Origin: Antilocapra americana
Lineage: Eukaryota; Chordata; Mammalia; Artiodactyla; Antilocapridae
Assembly: GCA_007570785.1 (NCBI GenBank)
Contig: ML664161.1
Location: 40,051,093 to 40,115,092, forward strand
Direction: 5' to 3'
Length of the DNA stretch: 64,000 nt
Part shown: positions 10,980 through 23,700 of the stretch, one piece after another
Layout: each line of letters starts with the position of its first letter
Numbering within the stretch: position 1 is the first letter of the stretch
Program-made: the position numbers and the translations under genes
Notes under the pieces: model-generated
Seen by the model: only the letters and a program-made list of their open reading frames with translations
Told to the model about the DNA's origin: nothing
Databases searched by the model: none

Positions 10980-11193
10980 AAAGTAGCAGAGTTAGTCACT
11001 CAGTTGTGTCTGACTCTTTGTGACTCCATGGACTGTAACCCGCCTAGCTCCTCTGTCCATGGGATTCTCCAGGCAAGAATACTGGAGTGGGTTGCCATTC
11101 CCTTCTCCAAAGAGTCTTCTGAACCTATGGATCTAACCCAGGTCTCCTGCATTGCAGGCAGATTCTTTACCATCTGAGCTACAGGAAAGTCCT
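10980..11193 (-). mobile_element. Bov-tA SINE, antisense, with TSD
   Basis: Reverse orientation: GTTGTGTCTGACTCTTTGTG and CAGGCAAGAATACTGGAGTGG (Bov-A body), then GCATTGCAGGCAGATTC and CCATCTGAGCTAC (tRNA-derived head). TTATTATTT flanks it at 10971-10979 and 11194-11202. Confidence 0.94.
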
Positions 11194-11202
11194 TTATTAT
11201 TT

Positions 11203-11859
11203 GTGATTCTTCCTAAATCTCTTACCAATCTTGCTTTATCTCCATACAATCCTTTGATTAACACATCACTCTGACATTTATAGGGTTTCCCTAACTCCAG
11301 TACAGAGAGAGTATCCCTCACCAAAACAGCAGGATTTCAATGATACAAGATGAGACCTTAATGACAGATTTAATGAGGAGAAAGCCCAGTCTTCATTTCT
11401 TGCTGATTCTCCAGCTGTAGGGATGATGTCTGATGACTTCCAATACACCAATGCTTTACTTTCCATCTGCTGCTGTCACCAGCACTACCTTTGTTGGGCA
11501 GCTCTCTGCCAGTTGCCCTGTTCTTCTGTGACATACTGGGTCTGAGAAAATGCAGATGTCAAACTCAGGTATCCCCTCTGCTTCTGCTAGACAGAAATAT
11601 CCTAAGAAGGATATGGTACTAGCTTTGCTGAATAATTGGGGTTAAAAAGGTAATCTATTTCTGATTTTCTAAAATAACACACTGTACATATTACTCATTT
11701 CTCTTAAAATGTTGACAAAGACTACATTCTGCTTTTCATTATATCCCTCAGTGTTCATCTATAATTTTTGTAAAGGTGTCCAGGGGATGAAAATTAGCAT
11801 TCCCTAGAATATAAAATTTTCAGCCAAGCACTTATTTTTAAAGGTTTGATATTGGGTAG
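11203..11859. other. Unique DNA, no gene seen
   Basis: No repeat family recognised. Open frames 11133-11324 and 11278-11466 on the minus strand overlap the SINE or have no domain. Confidence 0.5.
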
Positions 11860-12032
11860 AAAGAGGCAGTATAGTTGTGTAGCCTCATCATCTACTTAAA
11901 CTCTCTGTGCCTCAGTTTCTTCATTTGTAAAGTGGAGATAATAATATTTGCCTCATCAGATTTGTGGCAAAAATAAATGACATTATTACATGAAAATAAT
12001 TAAGACACAGTTTCTATCATATAGCAAGTAAA
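11860..12032 (+). mobile_element. MIR SINE
   Basis: AGAGGCAGTATAGTTGTG, ACTCTCTGTGCCTCAGTTTC, TTCATTTGTAAAGTGGAG and ATAATAATATTTGCCTC follow the MIR consensus in order. Confidence 0.8.
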
Positions 12033-12890
12033 AATAAATTTTATTTATCACTTTTATGAGTATTTATAAATATTCTCTAATGATCAAGTGTTTATTCAGT
12101 TTTAGAAAAGATGAATTTTATGACTAAGATCTCTTTGGCCATGTTTTATTACAAAAAAGTATAATCCCTCAGTGACTGGAAAGAAGCTCATAACTCAGCA
12201 AATTCAGCTGGCATATTATAAAACATTGAAAACCTTAGGGAAACCATTTCTCACCAATAAGCTGGTTAAATAGCAGAAACAGAAGCTGCTATTTCAGGCT
12301 ATACATGGAAGATACACCGACCTTCAAGCCAACAAATGACATTTTTCTGAGACAATCATTTTAACACTAGCTATCTTAGGTTAGTAAATATCCATATAGA
12401 TTAATGAGAAATCAAATCTAATCTTGAGTAGGGTTATCATTTCAAGGCATCAAAGTCTTAAATGGAATCTTTGAAAAGCCAATATGCTCTGTTATACTTG
12501 GCTTATTTAATAAAATGATAAATATTGAATAGTCATGGCTTGTTTGGGTTTTCAAATTATATATATATATATAAACTATTATTATTCTTGATATTCTAGA
12601 CACTTGAAGTCCAAGCCTGAATGAAGTCTTACTGATCTTCATAACCAAGTCTCACCAACACACACACAGAGACAAACATATACAATATAGCTCTACATAT
12701 TAGATTCTGAATATTTATTGAATGTCAGGATAATCTTTTGCATTTTGACTGTGTTTCTTAATCACCTTTTTCCTTTCTGTGTCACTGTTCATTTAATAAA
12801 TATTCCCACAGTACCTGTCATGCAATGCAGATGGTTAAACCTTTTCTTCTTGTTCTTCTTTCTTTCTTTCTTTCTTCTTAATGAATGATG
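12033..12890. other. Unique DNA with small simple repeats
   Basis: Holds an (AT)n run at about 12557-12573, an ACACACACAC patch at 12659-12668 and a (TTTC)n run at about 12858-12875. No gene or other repeat seen. Confidence 0.5.
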
Positions 12891-13332
12891 AAACCAGAGC
12901 CTATTATACAGAGTGAAGTAAATCAGAAAGAAAAACACCAATACAGTGTATTAATGCATATATATGGAATTTAGAAAGATGGTAATGATGACCCTATATG
13001 CGAGACAGCAGAAGAGACACAGATGTAAAGAACAGACTTTTGAATTTGATGGGAGAAGGCGAGGCTGGGATGATTTGAAAGAACAGCTTTGAAACATGTG
13101 TATTATTATATGTGAAATAGATCGCCAATCCAGGGTTGATGCATGAGACAGAGTGCTCAGGGCTGGTGCACTGGGATGACCCTGAGGGATGGGATGGGGA
13201 GGGAGGTGGGAGGAGGGTTCAGGATGGGGAACACATGTACACACATGACTGATTCATGTCAATGTATAGCAAAAACCACCACAATATTTTAAAGTAATGA
13301 GCCACCAATTAAAATAAATTAATTAAAAAAAA
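12891..13332 (+). mobile_element. Ruminant L1 3' end
   Basis: Begins GAGCCTATTATACAGAGTG at the ORF2/3'UTR boundary, passes ATATATGGAATTTAGAAAGATG, a G-rich patch (GGGATGGGGAGGGAGG, 13192-13207) and CACATGACTGATTCATGTC, and ends in an A-rich tail near 13332. It is the same 3' end type as the copies at 33.8, 49.5 and 62.5 kb but more diverged. Confidence 0.9.
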
Positions 13333-14006
13333 GAAATATTAGTAGAACAGACCATACTTCACTTCTGCCTTTAGTCATAACACTTACTGAATCTGCGACA
13401 CTTTCTACCTCTCTGGCTTTGCCACCACCATCTAGCCACAAAGCTCACGGTGCTGGTAAGAATGAAATCTGTCTGCATTTGACTTTTATGTCCTCTCCTT
13501 TTCTAACTCCCAGCACTGTTTCCTGCTATCCAAGAGTTCTAAAACTCGTTTTCACTATCTTACTATGTTAGAATCACATCTTAAGTGAGGCCTTTCCTGG
13601 ATCCATAATATACTTCCTGGGGTCCAGGTACTCTCTACTTCTGCTTTTTCCTTTTTTTAAACAGAGCCTAATGCATCATAGGCACCCAACTGTTATTAAC
13701 AGCAGTGATAATGAAATTGCCAAAGCAAACAAAAATTCATCCCTTCACTCTGTGTAGTTCATCTTTTCCATTTTATTTGATCAAATAATCTTACTAGGCT
13801 GTTTCATTTTATTTTCAAAGAAACTTTCTATTTGGTTTTTGGTTCCCAAGTGCCATGTAGTATTGTTTGGATTCCTAAAGCTGACAAGAAAGTATAAGTA
13901 GAACCAGTTATTATCTGATTTAAAGATATAAAAGTACAAGAAATTTATTATTGATACATATAAAATATTTTAAGTTCTTGAGCTTTTTATAAAATAGATT
14001 CTTTAT
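13333..14006. other. Mostly unique DNA, possible L2 trace
   Basis: TGAGGCCTTTCCTGGATCC and an AGAGCCTAATGCATCATAGGCACC tail (13584-13687) are reminiscent of an L2 3' end, but too diverged to call firmly. Confidence 0.35.
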
Positions 14007-14185
14007 GTTATTGTCATTTAGTCTCTCAGTCGTGTCCGACTCTTTGCGACCCCATGCACCATAGCCCACCAGACTTCTCTGTCCCTGGAATTTTCCAGGC
14101 AAGAATACTGGGTTGCCGTTTCTTTCTCTGGGAAGTCTTCCCAATCTAGGGATCAAACTTGAGTTTTGTGCCACTTGGAAAGCCA
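14007..14185 (-). mobile_element. Bov-tA SINE, antisense, internally deleted
   Basis: CAGTCGTGTCCGACTCTTTG and CCAGGCAAGAATACTGGGTTG mark the Bov-A body. The usual GGAGTG between ACTG and GGTTG is missing and the tRNA-derived head is degraded to TGCCACTTGGAAAGCC. Confidence 0.9.
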
Positions 14186-14204
14186 CAGATACTTTTAGGA
14201 AAAT

Positions 14205-14342
14205 ACATTATCTCATTTAGGCCTAATTTCAACTCCATATGCTAGATATTATTAAACCTACCTTACAAATAAGGAAACCAAAGTTCACTGAAGGGAATTG
14301 TGTAGACCTGGCACTTTAACCAAGGTCTACTGACTTCAAATC
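14205..14342 (-). mobile_element. MIR remnant
   Basis: TTATCTCATTTAGGCCTAATTTC, GCTAGATATTATTAAACC, AATAAGGAAACCAAAG and CCAAGGTCTACTGAC follow the reverse MIR order. Confidence 0.6.
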
Positions 14343-14348
14343 TTGCCC

Positions 14349-14479
14349 CAGTGATTCTCAAAGTGTAGTCCCTGAATCTCCTAAAGTATATTTACATATT
14401 CCAACTCTCAAGTACTACCTGCAGGAGACTCTTATTCAAATAAGCTTGACATACAATCTCAGGACTTCAGTTTGAGAAA
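14349..14479 (-). mobile_element. MER5A-like remnant
   Basis: CAGTGATTCTCAAAGTGTAGTCCC is the diagnostic terminus, and CAGTTTGAGAAA at 14467-14478 is the other. The middle is eroded. Confidence 0.6.
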
Positions 14480-16051
14480 TTAACTCTCCTATTTATATTT
14501 TGAGTTTGAAGTTAAAACCAATGAATTTTACTGTAAAACAATTTGAGAATACTCAGCCCCTAACCTGATGAGTTGCCCTGTAACATTTTGATTAAATATT
14601 AACTTCAAGATACCATGCTATTGGATGAGAATGTGTTATTGTCACTTTCCCAGCCTGAGATTGTCATACTGCATGCAGTCATTTTAGCTCTATCGCATTT
14701 TAAAAATAATATAGTATAATAACAAAATATATGCCTGTTTTTTCTACTGACATTTTAATATGCACTAATAATGAAGAGCATAGAATAACCCAGATATATA
14801 ATATGATAATTTCATCTGTGGATTTAGGTAAGTCAAGAATAGCTACTCTAAGATTAGGGTAATTGCATAGGAGGAGACCTGAAAGAACACAGGAGATTGT
14901 AAAACCACTCCTAAAGAAGCATTTTACCCTTAGAGAAAGAGGGACCAAGAAAGTAATTACATGGGAGGCCAATGATGAATGAATGAGCCTGAGGACAAGA
15001 GAGACAGAAAAGAACATGCCATGTTAATCTGTGCCTTCTGGCTCATATTAAAGGCTCAATAATTGGAAGTTGAATTAATAAATGAACAAATGAATCATGG
15101 CAAATTTAAAAATGAAAAGAAGTCAAAAGAAAATGAAAGAAAGCAAAAAGATTGAGTAACTAAAAAGATGAGAAGTAGGAATCATGGAGAGAGTGAGGAA
15201 AATTGATGATCATGGAAAAAGGCATTAACCCTGAATAGACAGAAAGAAGGAAGAAGAAGAAAAGTCCTGGCAGGAATACTTCCGTTGAGTTCTCCATAGA
15301 GAGGAGGTATTTCTGTTCTCTAGCAGTTCTTTGTAATAGTGTTTTGCATGTGAAAATCTAGTTAAGCTAACGAGGTCCTTAATTAGGGTTTTTATTATCC
15401 TTTAATTCCTTGCTTAAAGGAAAATGATTGCAAAACTTGTCTTTATGATTTAGGAAACTAATCTTTCATTTTTGAGGTGTTTCTTTCCCTTTCACTGATA
15501 TTACAAGAAGAGAAACAAAACCCACAGAATGATGCAAAACTTTTCAATAGTAATAAACCCATGTATTAGAATTGTCACAAACTAAAGAAGTGTTCTATAT
15601 TGGTTTTGACCTCTTCTGTGGTTCTTAATTCAACAAGGACCTATGGGGGCCAAGTATAAGGTTCTACTATCTCCTTCAAGCCTAGATTCTTATGCATGTG
15701 TCCTTAAAATTTTAATTACAGGGATGTCTGTTCACTGGGCTCTCATTCTAGTAAGAAGAACCTCGTTCTTCTATACCCACAGGAGAGCATCTGCTTTCAT
15801 CTGATGGTGGATCATTTTCCACTCTTCCTTTGGGGCCATAAATCAGAACATATTTCCCTTTGCCCCCCCCCCCCTATAATCTAGCAGTATTTTCTAGATA
15901 AAATCAAGTTGAAATAAAAATTAAAGAGTAGTCTGTCAAAAAGAAAGTAATCCAAAGCACAATCTTTACTTAATTAGTCTGAAAAAAATAACAATATTTT
16001 GAGTATTGCCAATTTGCCTTTGGTTCAGCAAAAACATGATTGTCATCTACT
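14480..16051. other. Unique DNA, no gene seen
   Basis: About 1.6 kb. Contains a purine-rich AAAGAAAATGAAAGAAAGC zone (15100-15260) and a C-run at about 15863-15874. The longest minus frame (14700-15017, 105 codons) is hydrophobic and lysine-poor, as expected from AT-rich noncoding DNA. Confidence 0.5.
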
Positions 16052-16063
16052 AGATGTCAGCTG

Positions 16064-16243
16064 GGAATCTGCTCGCAATGCAGGAGACCTGGGTTTCATC
16101 CCTGGGTTGGGAAGACCCCCTGAAGGAGGGTGTGGCCCCCACTCCAGTATTCTTGCCTGGAGAATCCCCAAGGACAGAGGAGCCAGGTGGGCCGCAGTCA
16201 GTGGAGTCACAAAGAGTCAGACACGACTGAAGCAACTAAGCAC
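16064..16243 (+). mobile_element. Bov-tA SINE, 5'-truncated, perfect TSD
   Basis: Begins inside the tRNA-derived head (GGAATCTGCTCGCAATGC) and ends GACTGAAGCAACTAAGCAC. AGATGTCAGCTG is duplicated at 16052-16063 and 16244-16255. Confidence 0.95.
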
Positions 16244-16255
16244 AGATGTCAGCTG

Positions 16256-17744
16256 TTCTTCTAAACTTGGTGGTCACAACTGTGGGTAAAAATTATTTGA
16301 GGAAATAGACATTTAACAAAAGAAATTCCCAAACAACATAGAAATTTAGCAATGGGGATATGATAGTTTGAAGACAGCAGGGTTCAACCTGAGGGTTCAA
16401 AGAAGGCTTCTTGGAGATGACATACAAGTAGATAGTGAAGCACATGATAATTTTGAGAGGAGCAAGACCAGAGAACAGGAAGGTCAAGTAAAAGACCTTA
16501 ACAACATCCTCAGGAAGAAGAGAGCTGTTCCCTAGTTTGTTTGTGAACAAAGAATTGAAATTTGAAAGGTGGATGCCAGAGACTAGAACATATGCTTGAA
16601 TTTTCTCCATCAGGTTCCTGACAACACTCTCTAGGTAAATGATGACCTAGACAATGGAATTAATGATGCTCAAGGTTCACCACTTACAATGTTTTCCAAA
16701 AAAAAAAAAAAAAAAGATAAGTTTTACCTTAAAGTTATAGACATTAGATTTGATGTCAAATGAGATGAATTAACAAGTCAAAATGTGCTGCCGCTTACAG
16801 TTTATGAGGCATTGTCAATGTACATTATTACTTTTAAGTTTCACTTAGACAGTTTTGATTTCTCCTCAGTAATTATCAGTTCTCTCTCAACTTAATCTAA
16901 CCCTCATATTCCTTCCTAGGACTAAATTACAATTTACTTTTCTCTTTTTGTGAAAGCCAGGAGCCCCTGAACGATGCCATTGACAGTGGCACATCTAAGC
17001 TAGTTCAGATTTTGCTTGAAAAATCCCCACCAGCTGCTCTGCCTGATGCTGAGTTAATTGCCTTCATTAGCTTTCTTACAATACCCTTCTTAATCAGTCC
17101 TTGTGAAGAGATCTGAAACTCACATCGTGGTTCCTTTCTGACCTTAAAAAAAAAAAAATTCATTCTTTTTGCACAGTGGCTCTTGAAGTCTAAAATGAAA
17201 GATATAAAAAGTAAAGGGGAGAAACTCACTGTTTTATTATCTGTATTCCTCCCCAAACTGTGACCCTTAACTTCTAATCAAGATAGGTTATTCTGACTTC
17301 CTAAATTATGAACAGCTAGAGCTTACTTTCTCTGTCTTTTCCCATGGCTCCCTTAGCCTTCTTTTCTAATGAATGCTTAATTAACATCAATATATATCCT
17401 TTCTGATGAAGCTTGCAGTTTTCACAGTTTGCAACCTGCTGCAATCGTCCTCATAAAGAGGCTAAAAGCTAAAAGTTTTTAGTTATAAACTTTTAAAACT
17501 TGTAGACTGGTGAAAGCATAAATACAATGTTATTTCAGTTTATTTTATAGTATTTCATGTAGATCAAAATTTTGATGGTATCTGGCAAGGCCATCTCTCT
17601 CATTCCCTTACAACCTGTGACATTAACCTGTCATTCATGAAAAGTGATTAAACTGATTCAGAAGACTTGATTTTCATAAATCTGTCATCTTTGGGATTGA
17701 ACAGTAATGCTTTTTTTGTTCTGTGAGATATATGGTAGTTGATT
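16256..17744. other. Unique DNA, no gene seen
   Basis: Contains a poly(A) run at about 16697-16714 with no element recognised upstream. The block 16950-17140 (CCATTGACAGTGGCAC, GAGTTAATTGCC, CATTAGC) is unique and rich in TTAAT/CATTA motifs. It is a weak candidate for conserved noncoding DNA. Confidence 0.45.
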
Positions 17745-18074
17745 TTTTTTAAAAAATTATTTACGTATTTATGATAGTTCTGGGTCTTTGTTGCTGTGCA
17801 GGCTTTTCTCGAGTTGCGGCAATCAGGGACTGTTTTCAGGTTGTGGTATGCACATGAGCTTCTCATTGAGGTGGCTTCTCTTGGTGTGAAACAAGGACAG
17901 AGCACATGGGCTTCAGTAGTTGTATCCCCTGGGCTCTGCAGCAGAGGCTCAGTTGTGACACATGACAGGCTTAGTTGCTCCAGGGCATGTGGAATCTTCC
18001 CAGATCAAGGATGGAACCTGTGTCTCCTGCATTGGCAGGTGGATTCCTTACTACTGAGCCTCCAGGGAAGACTG
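17745..18074 (-). mobile_element. CHR-type (cetartiodactyl) SINE
   Basis: Reverse orientation: GGTCTTTGTTGCTGTGCAGG, TTTTCTCGAGTTGCGGC, TGGGCTTCAGTAGTTG, CTTAGTTGCTCCAGGGCATG, CAGATCAAGGATGGAACC and TACTGAGCCTCCAGGGAAG. The sequence matches the CHR family of whales, hippos and ruminants. The flanks GTAGTTGATTTTTT (left) and TTAGTTGGTATTTTTT (right) look like a decayed TSD. Confidence 0.85.
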
Positions 18075-20423
18075 TTAGTTGGTATTTTTTAAATTTATTT
18101 AAAATTTTCCTTACTCTGCTTCAACAGTATTTAAATAATTATGTATAAATATTAATGTGTGTATGTTCTGAGTATGTATGTGTGTGCACAGTTTTCTAAA
18201 TTTATTTTAGGTTGTACTGAAGTTATCCATTTCTGCTATCATCAAATGAGTTATAAGGGGGGAAAAAAACCCAACTATATGATGCAGAGGGAGAAAGAGA
18301 GGAAGAGTAAATGAAGGAGAGATACCTGGAAGCATGCACTATTATTTTATCCATGAATAATTGCACTAGTGTTAATTTCATGTGATGGTTTGGCTTTATT
18401 GAAATAGATCACCTTTTATTCCTCATTTTGTCACTTTCTAGACATGGTGGAACTATGCAGCAATATAACTTGTTAGAATCAGGTCTTCTTCCCCCTGTTC
18501 CCAACCTGTCCCAGTGATCTTTAAAGAAAAAGTGTAAATTGATACAAATGCATTAACCTTCTGAAAGTTCTCTAGGGCAGAGCTGAGGCTGTAACAGAGG
18601 TATAGGAAAGATAAGGTGCAGGATATCTTTTGTGGATAAGGTGGTGATGAATAAATGTAGCATTCTGTGGGAAAAAAAAGAGATATGAATTGTTATAAAC
18701 ATATAATGAAAGATAAAGAAGAGAGTAACAATCTGGGTTTTATGGCTCTGATGTTTCACTATATACTGAGCCTCCAACAAGTGCTAAATTCTCTGTACAA
18801 TTAAAAGCCATGATATTTATTCAGAGAGCTTTAGATATGATTATTTAAATAAAAAAGTGATTATTTAAACTTTCAAAATTAAATCAGTATGCACCATTCA
18901 TGTATTTCTTCCAACATTTGCTTGGCATTCTAAAAATACAAGTCAGCTTAATTATGGACCCATGTAAGTAAAGGAAGAAACAAAGCAACAAAGGAGTCAA
19001 AGTCATTGAGGAAATAGCAGCTTCTGATAGTTTGCATCATTATTATTATGGCATATTATTCATTGTTTATTGTACATCAGGTTGGCCTACTCTGAATTGC
19101 AAATTAAATTTTCAAAACTGAAGGACATACATGTATTTGGGAGCAGAGGGTTTTTAATGTAAAATAATATTGCTGTCATCCAAAAAATCACTTGTCCCTA
19201 AAGAAAACAAAAGCAAAATCTCTCTAAGAAAAATAATTAATTGTACTACTTAGCAGACTGAAATGAACATGCTATGTTAGCTTGTGTATACCCTAAGCAG
19301 TGATTACACTCCTACCCTCTTTGCATGCCAGAACCTTAACTGCAATTGTCATTTAGGGTCCCCCTGGTTCAGTCATTAATAATTCTATTGCAATAATACT
19401 CCGTAGAAACCTTCAATTTAGGGACTTAAAAAGACTAAAAGCACCCTATGGATTGAAGTTTCAATATAGCTTGTTATACTGTTAAAGAATAATATAATAC
19501 AATAAGCAATATATAATATGAAATGGGGTTCTGATATTCTAATTTCTTGCTCAGTCTGAAATAGCTACAATGCATTGTATCTTGGTTTCCCTTGTCTTTT
19601 CATCATGTTGTTTCTATTCATTTTTTCCCTGTCTCCTACACTGTGCCCAGGATGGTTGCTAGTTTTAGTCAGGATCCTTGTTATTAATTACAGAGAAACC
19701 TAAGCCTTGGCTTCAGCAATTGCTCAGAGTTCTGATCTCTTTAAAAATAATAATAATAATCCTTACCAGCTATTGATGAAGAGGGTATTATTGTGCCTTC
19801 CATTGATTAGAGATTAGGGGTGATTTCTTTTTCTTTTTGTGAAACAGAAATTCTCTGTTTTAGAACATTCTCTGTTGTTGTGTGTATGTATGAAGCTGTT
19901 ACCCTGCATACTTTATTTGACATCGCTTCTTTTCCATCTGCCTTCACACTCTTCCCCATGCTTGCCCCACAAGAGAGAGATGGTGTGGGATTTATCCACC
20001 TTGGGATTTATCCACTTTGCCTATTACAAGAAGAGTCAATTCCCAATTGAGAATTTGTCACAAGCAGAGATATTGCATAATATTTGAGGATCAACATGGA
20101 ACAGTTGCTTAATCTGTCCCTACAAGGATCTGTTTTCACACCCACAGTTGTATATGCTATACATGTATCAAAGCTCAAGGAATTTTCCCTGAAAACTATC
20201 TTTCAGAGCCTGTTACTCTTACATGGGGTGATTTATTTAGACTTGGTATCTGGTTTTTCAGCCCATGGCTTTTTTCTGGCTGTCAAATTACTTACTGTCA
20301 GAGCACCAACAGGAGTTTAAAGTTCACTGCTGTAAATAGACTCTTACAATGGCTGTGTTTAATTATGCAGAAAATTTTGCTTATGTATAAATATCTCCTC
20401 CTTTGGTGATGTCCAGTAAATGA
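18075..20423. other. Long unique stretch, no gene seen
   Basis: About 2.3 kb with only a short (AAT)n run (19745-19760). The segment 19230-19480 (TTAATTGTACTACTTAGC, CTTTGCATGCC, CAGTCATTAATAATTC) is unique and motif-rich. Frames at 19820-20050, 19839-20087 and 20084-20320 overlap one another in different phases and lack domain support. Confidence 0.45.
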
Positions 20424-20432
20424 GGTTCCTGT

Positions 20433-20636
20433 GAAGTCGCTTAATCATGTCCAACTCTTTGCGACCCCATGGACTGTAGCCTACCATGCTCCTCTGTCCA
20501 TGGGATTTTCCAAGCAAGAGTATTGGAGTGGGTTGCTATTTCCTTCTCCAGAGGATCTTCCCAACCCAAGGATCGAACCTGGGTCTCTCACATTGTAATC
20601 AAATGCTTTACCATCTGAGCCACCAGGGAAATTTCA
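20433..20636 (-). mobile_element. Bov-tA SINE, antisense
   Basis: CAACTCTTTGCGACCCCATG, CCAAGCAAGAGTATTGGAG and GATCGAACCTGGGTCTC, then CCATCTGAGCCACCAGGG. The minus strand retains an intact pol III B box, GGTTCGATCC, near 20570-20580. GGTTCCTGT and GTTTCCTGT on either side are a probable decayed TSD. Confidence 0.94.
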
Positions 20637-20639
20637 GGG

Positions 20640-22834
20640 AGTTTCCTGTAATTAGTATCATATAATATATCTTTTAAGTTATGTAGGATTTTGGTAAGAG
20701 TAACCTTTAGCAGATAAACTATACTCATTGTTGAAAATTAATATTAGCAACCAGATTTCCCATACGAAAATACACCCAAGGAACTCTATGGCTGGTTTTA
20801 ACAGTCATTATTTAAGTGAGATCCTGTAAGACTAGAAGTGGCATTGCAATTATTTGAATACCAGGGGAAGCTGAAATTGGCATCTGCTTCTCTATTTCCG
20901 GCTTCTGTGTATTTTATTTCCCCTGGTTTGCTCTGTTCAAGATAACTATGAAGTCTTAACCATTCCAAGCATCTTTACTTGTTCTTCTGCTACCAGGATC
21001 TACTCTGCCAAAAATATTTCCTTTGTTTTAAGGACTTTAATTAAATGGAATCTGGGTAGCTGGGGGATTATAGTAGGATCCCCTACAAATCTAGTTCTGT
21101 GGCTCAAATCTTACAATAATGAAATGTCCTATCCTTGGAGGAACAGATAATTCTACAAATCAGATAGCTCAGCTCAGTGAGGACATCTTTTAAGAAGTGT
21201 ATAGATTACTGTATGCCTCCTTCAGAGTTGTAGCCTGGGTTGCCCCACATTCCCAGCTAGTGTTTCTGCTGTGATACACATGACAGATGACATTCAGATG
21301 CTCAACACACTCCCGTGGGCATACCCGAATTTTGACAGAACACAACAACATTTACAGTGAAGTCAGGTACAGAAATAATTTATAGTCAGCACAATTATTA
21401 AAGTGATGTCAGTATATGTTGCTCCCTGTGGGCCCTTCAAAAGCCTGGATGTTAAGTATAAATAATTGATTTCATGGTAGCTGTGCCTTTACCCCCTTTT
21501 TATATCATACAGGAAAGAGAATAACATTTCAATGAGTGAGAATGACATAAAGATACAATTTTGAACTTTTCTAAATGGTTTATATTATTAGCTTTATTCC
21601 ACAGACTTTGACATTCTATGATATGTCAAATTACTTGCTATTGCATACTTCACAACCTGTGAAGTTGAATTACTATTGATTTGAAACCTTCTGTGCTGGG
21701 GCAGAGAATTCAATTTTGGCATTTATTCTAGAGGATAGCAAACTCTTGACACCTCGTTGAAGCTGTTAAAATTGAGATAATGACCTGATCTCACTATGGA
21801 TTAAATTAGATACTTTTTTATTTATATACATTTACTTTTACTAAATGTGTTAATAATTATACCTTATTCTTTGCTTCACGTTGATATGCACATACACACA
21901 AACACTTTCAGTTGTTCTTAGAACCTCTGAAAGATATGCATAGTATATATTCATCTGATTGATAATGACACCTAAGACTACCATGCTTCACATTAAATGA
22001 CTTGCCTAAGCTCTGTCTCTTCCCATTCCAATTTGAATATGCCCCAGAAGACACACTGCTAGTATGTGTGCTCTTGTCATTTACACTGTTGAGAAGTTTA
22101 GGAGAATTTTTAGGTCAAAAGTAATTAATACTTTTGCTTAATAACAATATATTAAAATGATTAAAATGAATTACTATAGTATTAAAAAATAATTCATAAT
22201 AGATGATTGGACTAGAAGAAAAAAGCAAGCAAAAAGAAAAGAGATAGGAATAAATAAACATTTCTGTATGTAAAGAAAGCTAATAATTAAGAATCACAGG
22301 AATTACTCCTGGGGCCAGTTTTGACATTGTTATTAATGGTCTAGATGAGGGCATTCACACTGAAATATCTCCTAAAAGCAGACTCTGATAAATTATTGAC
22401 CTGACTTGCTTTGCTGACAGTTTCATCTTTCTTAAGGTAGAAGATGTTATAGCAGGGAATTGCTACTTTGGGCTTAATTTTAATCTCAAGGGAGAACTGG
22501 CTGAAGATGTGGTAGGGAAATCCACACTGAGGCTTTTTTTTTCTTTTTTGCCAAGACAACAAGTCTCGTGGACAAGATGAAGGTAGACGTTGGGTGATAG
22601 TACAGGAGATACATCAACTGCTTGTTAAATCCAGAATATTAACTTATAAATTACCATCAACTTAGACATCTCAGAAGCCCAACCTTAACGAGGCATGGCC
22701 TTAGTCAAGATTTTTATCAATGTTTTACTATGTCATAGAAGTAACTTATCAGTTGTAGATGATAAAGTAGCAGGAGGTGAATATAAATAATGCATAAATG
22801 AAAGAATTAAGACTTAAAACTATATATAGGATAG
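20640..22834. other. Unique AT-rich DNA, no gene seen
   Basis: About 2.2 kb with no confidently recognised repeat. The 73-codon minus frame at 22341-22562 has no domain. Confidence 0.45.
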
Positions 22835-23085
22835 AAAAACAACAACAAGGTCATACTGTATAGCACAGGGAACTATGTTTAATATTTTATGACAAACCAT
22901 AATGGAAAGACTATGAAAAAGACTATATATATGTATATATATCTAGTCTTCAGGATTTTCCAGGATTTTCTAGAAAATATAAACATATATGACTAATTTA
23001 GCTGTACATAAGAAATTAACACAACACTGTAAATCAAGTAAATGTCAATAAAATTTTTAAAAATAAAAATAAACAAAAATAAAAT
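22835..23085 (+). mobile_element. Older L1 3' end (L1MA-like)
   Basis: AGGTCATACTGTATAGCACAGG, GACAAACCATAATGG, GCTGTACATAAGAAATTAAC and CACAACACTGTAAATCAAG, then AATAAAATTTTTAAAAATAAAAATAAAC, follow the L1MA 3' UTR to its poly(A). A separate poly(A) run is at 23101-23117. Confidence 0.8.
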
Positions 23086-23289
23086 TCTGATAAGTATTTG
23101 CAAAAAAAAAAAAAAAACAATCCTGAAAGGCTAAACTGCTGGGCCAAAGTCACCATGATAAAGATTCGCGTCCTGAAGATTTTGTTGTTGTTGTTGCTGA
23201 TGGAATTATAAATTTGTTCAATCTTCCTAGAGGAAAATGTAGAGAAATACAACCAAAGCTATAAAGTGTTTATGACTTTTAAACGGAGT

Positions 23290-23700
23290 ATTCAACCTGA
23301 GAGACTTGGTCTAAGGAAATAATCAGGAAAACGTTTAATGGCAGACAAGCAAAACCAACCAAAACATTAATAGTCAATTCATCAAACAAATGTTAGCACT
23401 ACCATATTGAAGGGCTAAGCAGTCATTAAAAATCATTAAAATTATGAGTTAAATACTGTTTACTGACATGAAAATATGTTAATGATCAACAGATAAAAAG
23501 GCCAAAGATGAAGATTATATAGTTAATTTTTATAAGATAAAGTTTATGTGTGTATAGACATAGAAATATGTGAAAACAAAAGTGTGTGGAGGGATATCTA
23601 GGCATATGTTATTGATTTTTGTAGCTGATAATTTTAGAAATGAGATTTTCTTCTTTATGCTTATCTGTGTCTTCTAATTTTGCATACTATATATGTATTG
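23290..23700 (+). mobile_element. L1ME-like 3' UTR remnant
   Basis: GGTCTAAGGAAATAATCAGG, GCAGTCATTAAAAATC, TACTGACATGAAAATATG and a GGGATATCTAGGCATATG-type stretch follow the ancient L1ME order (aligned AATAATCAG ... CATTAAAAAT ... GACATGGAAATAT). It is heavily diverged. Confidence 0.5.

Noticed and set aside
15863..15874. G-quadruplex (C-run here and G-run at 44212-44221)
   Set aside because: Each is a single homopolymer run. Four separate G-tracts are not present nearby.
19820..20320. Cluster of three short plus frames as a small gene
   Set aside because: The frames overlap in different phases and show no domain or promoter context.
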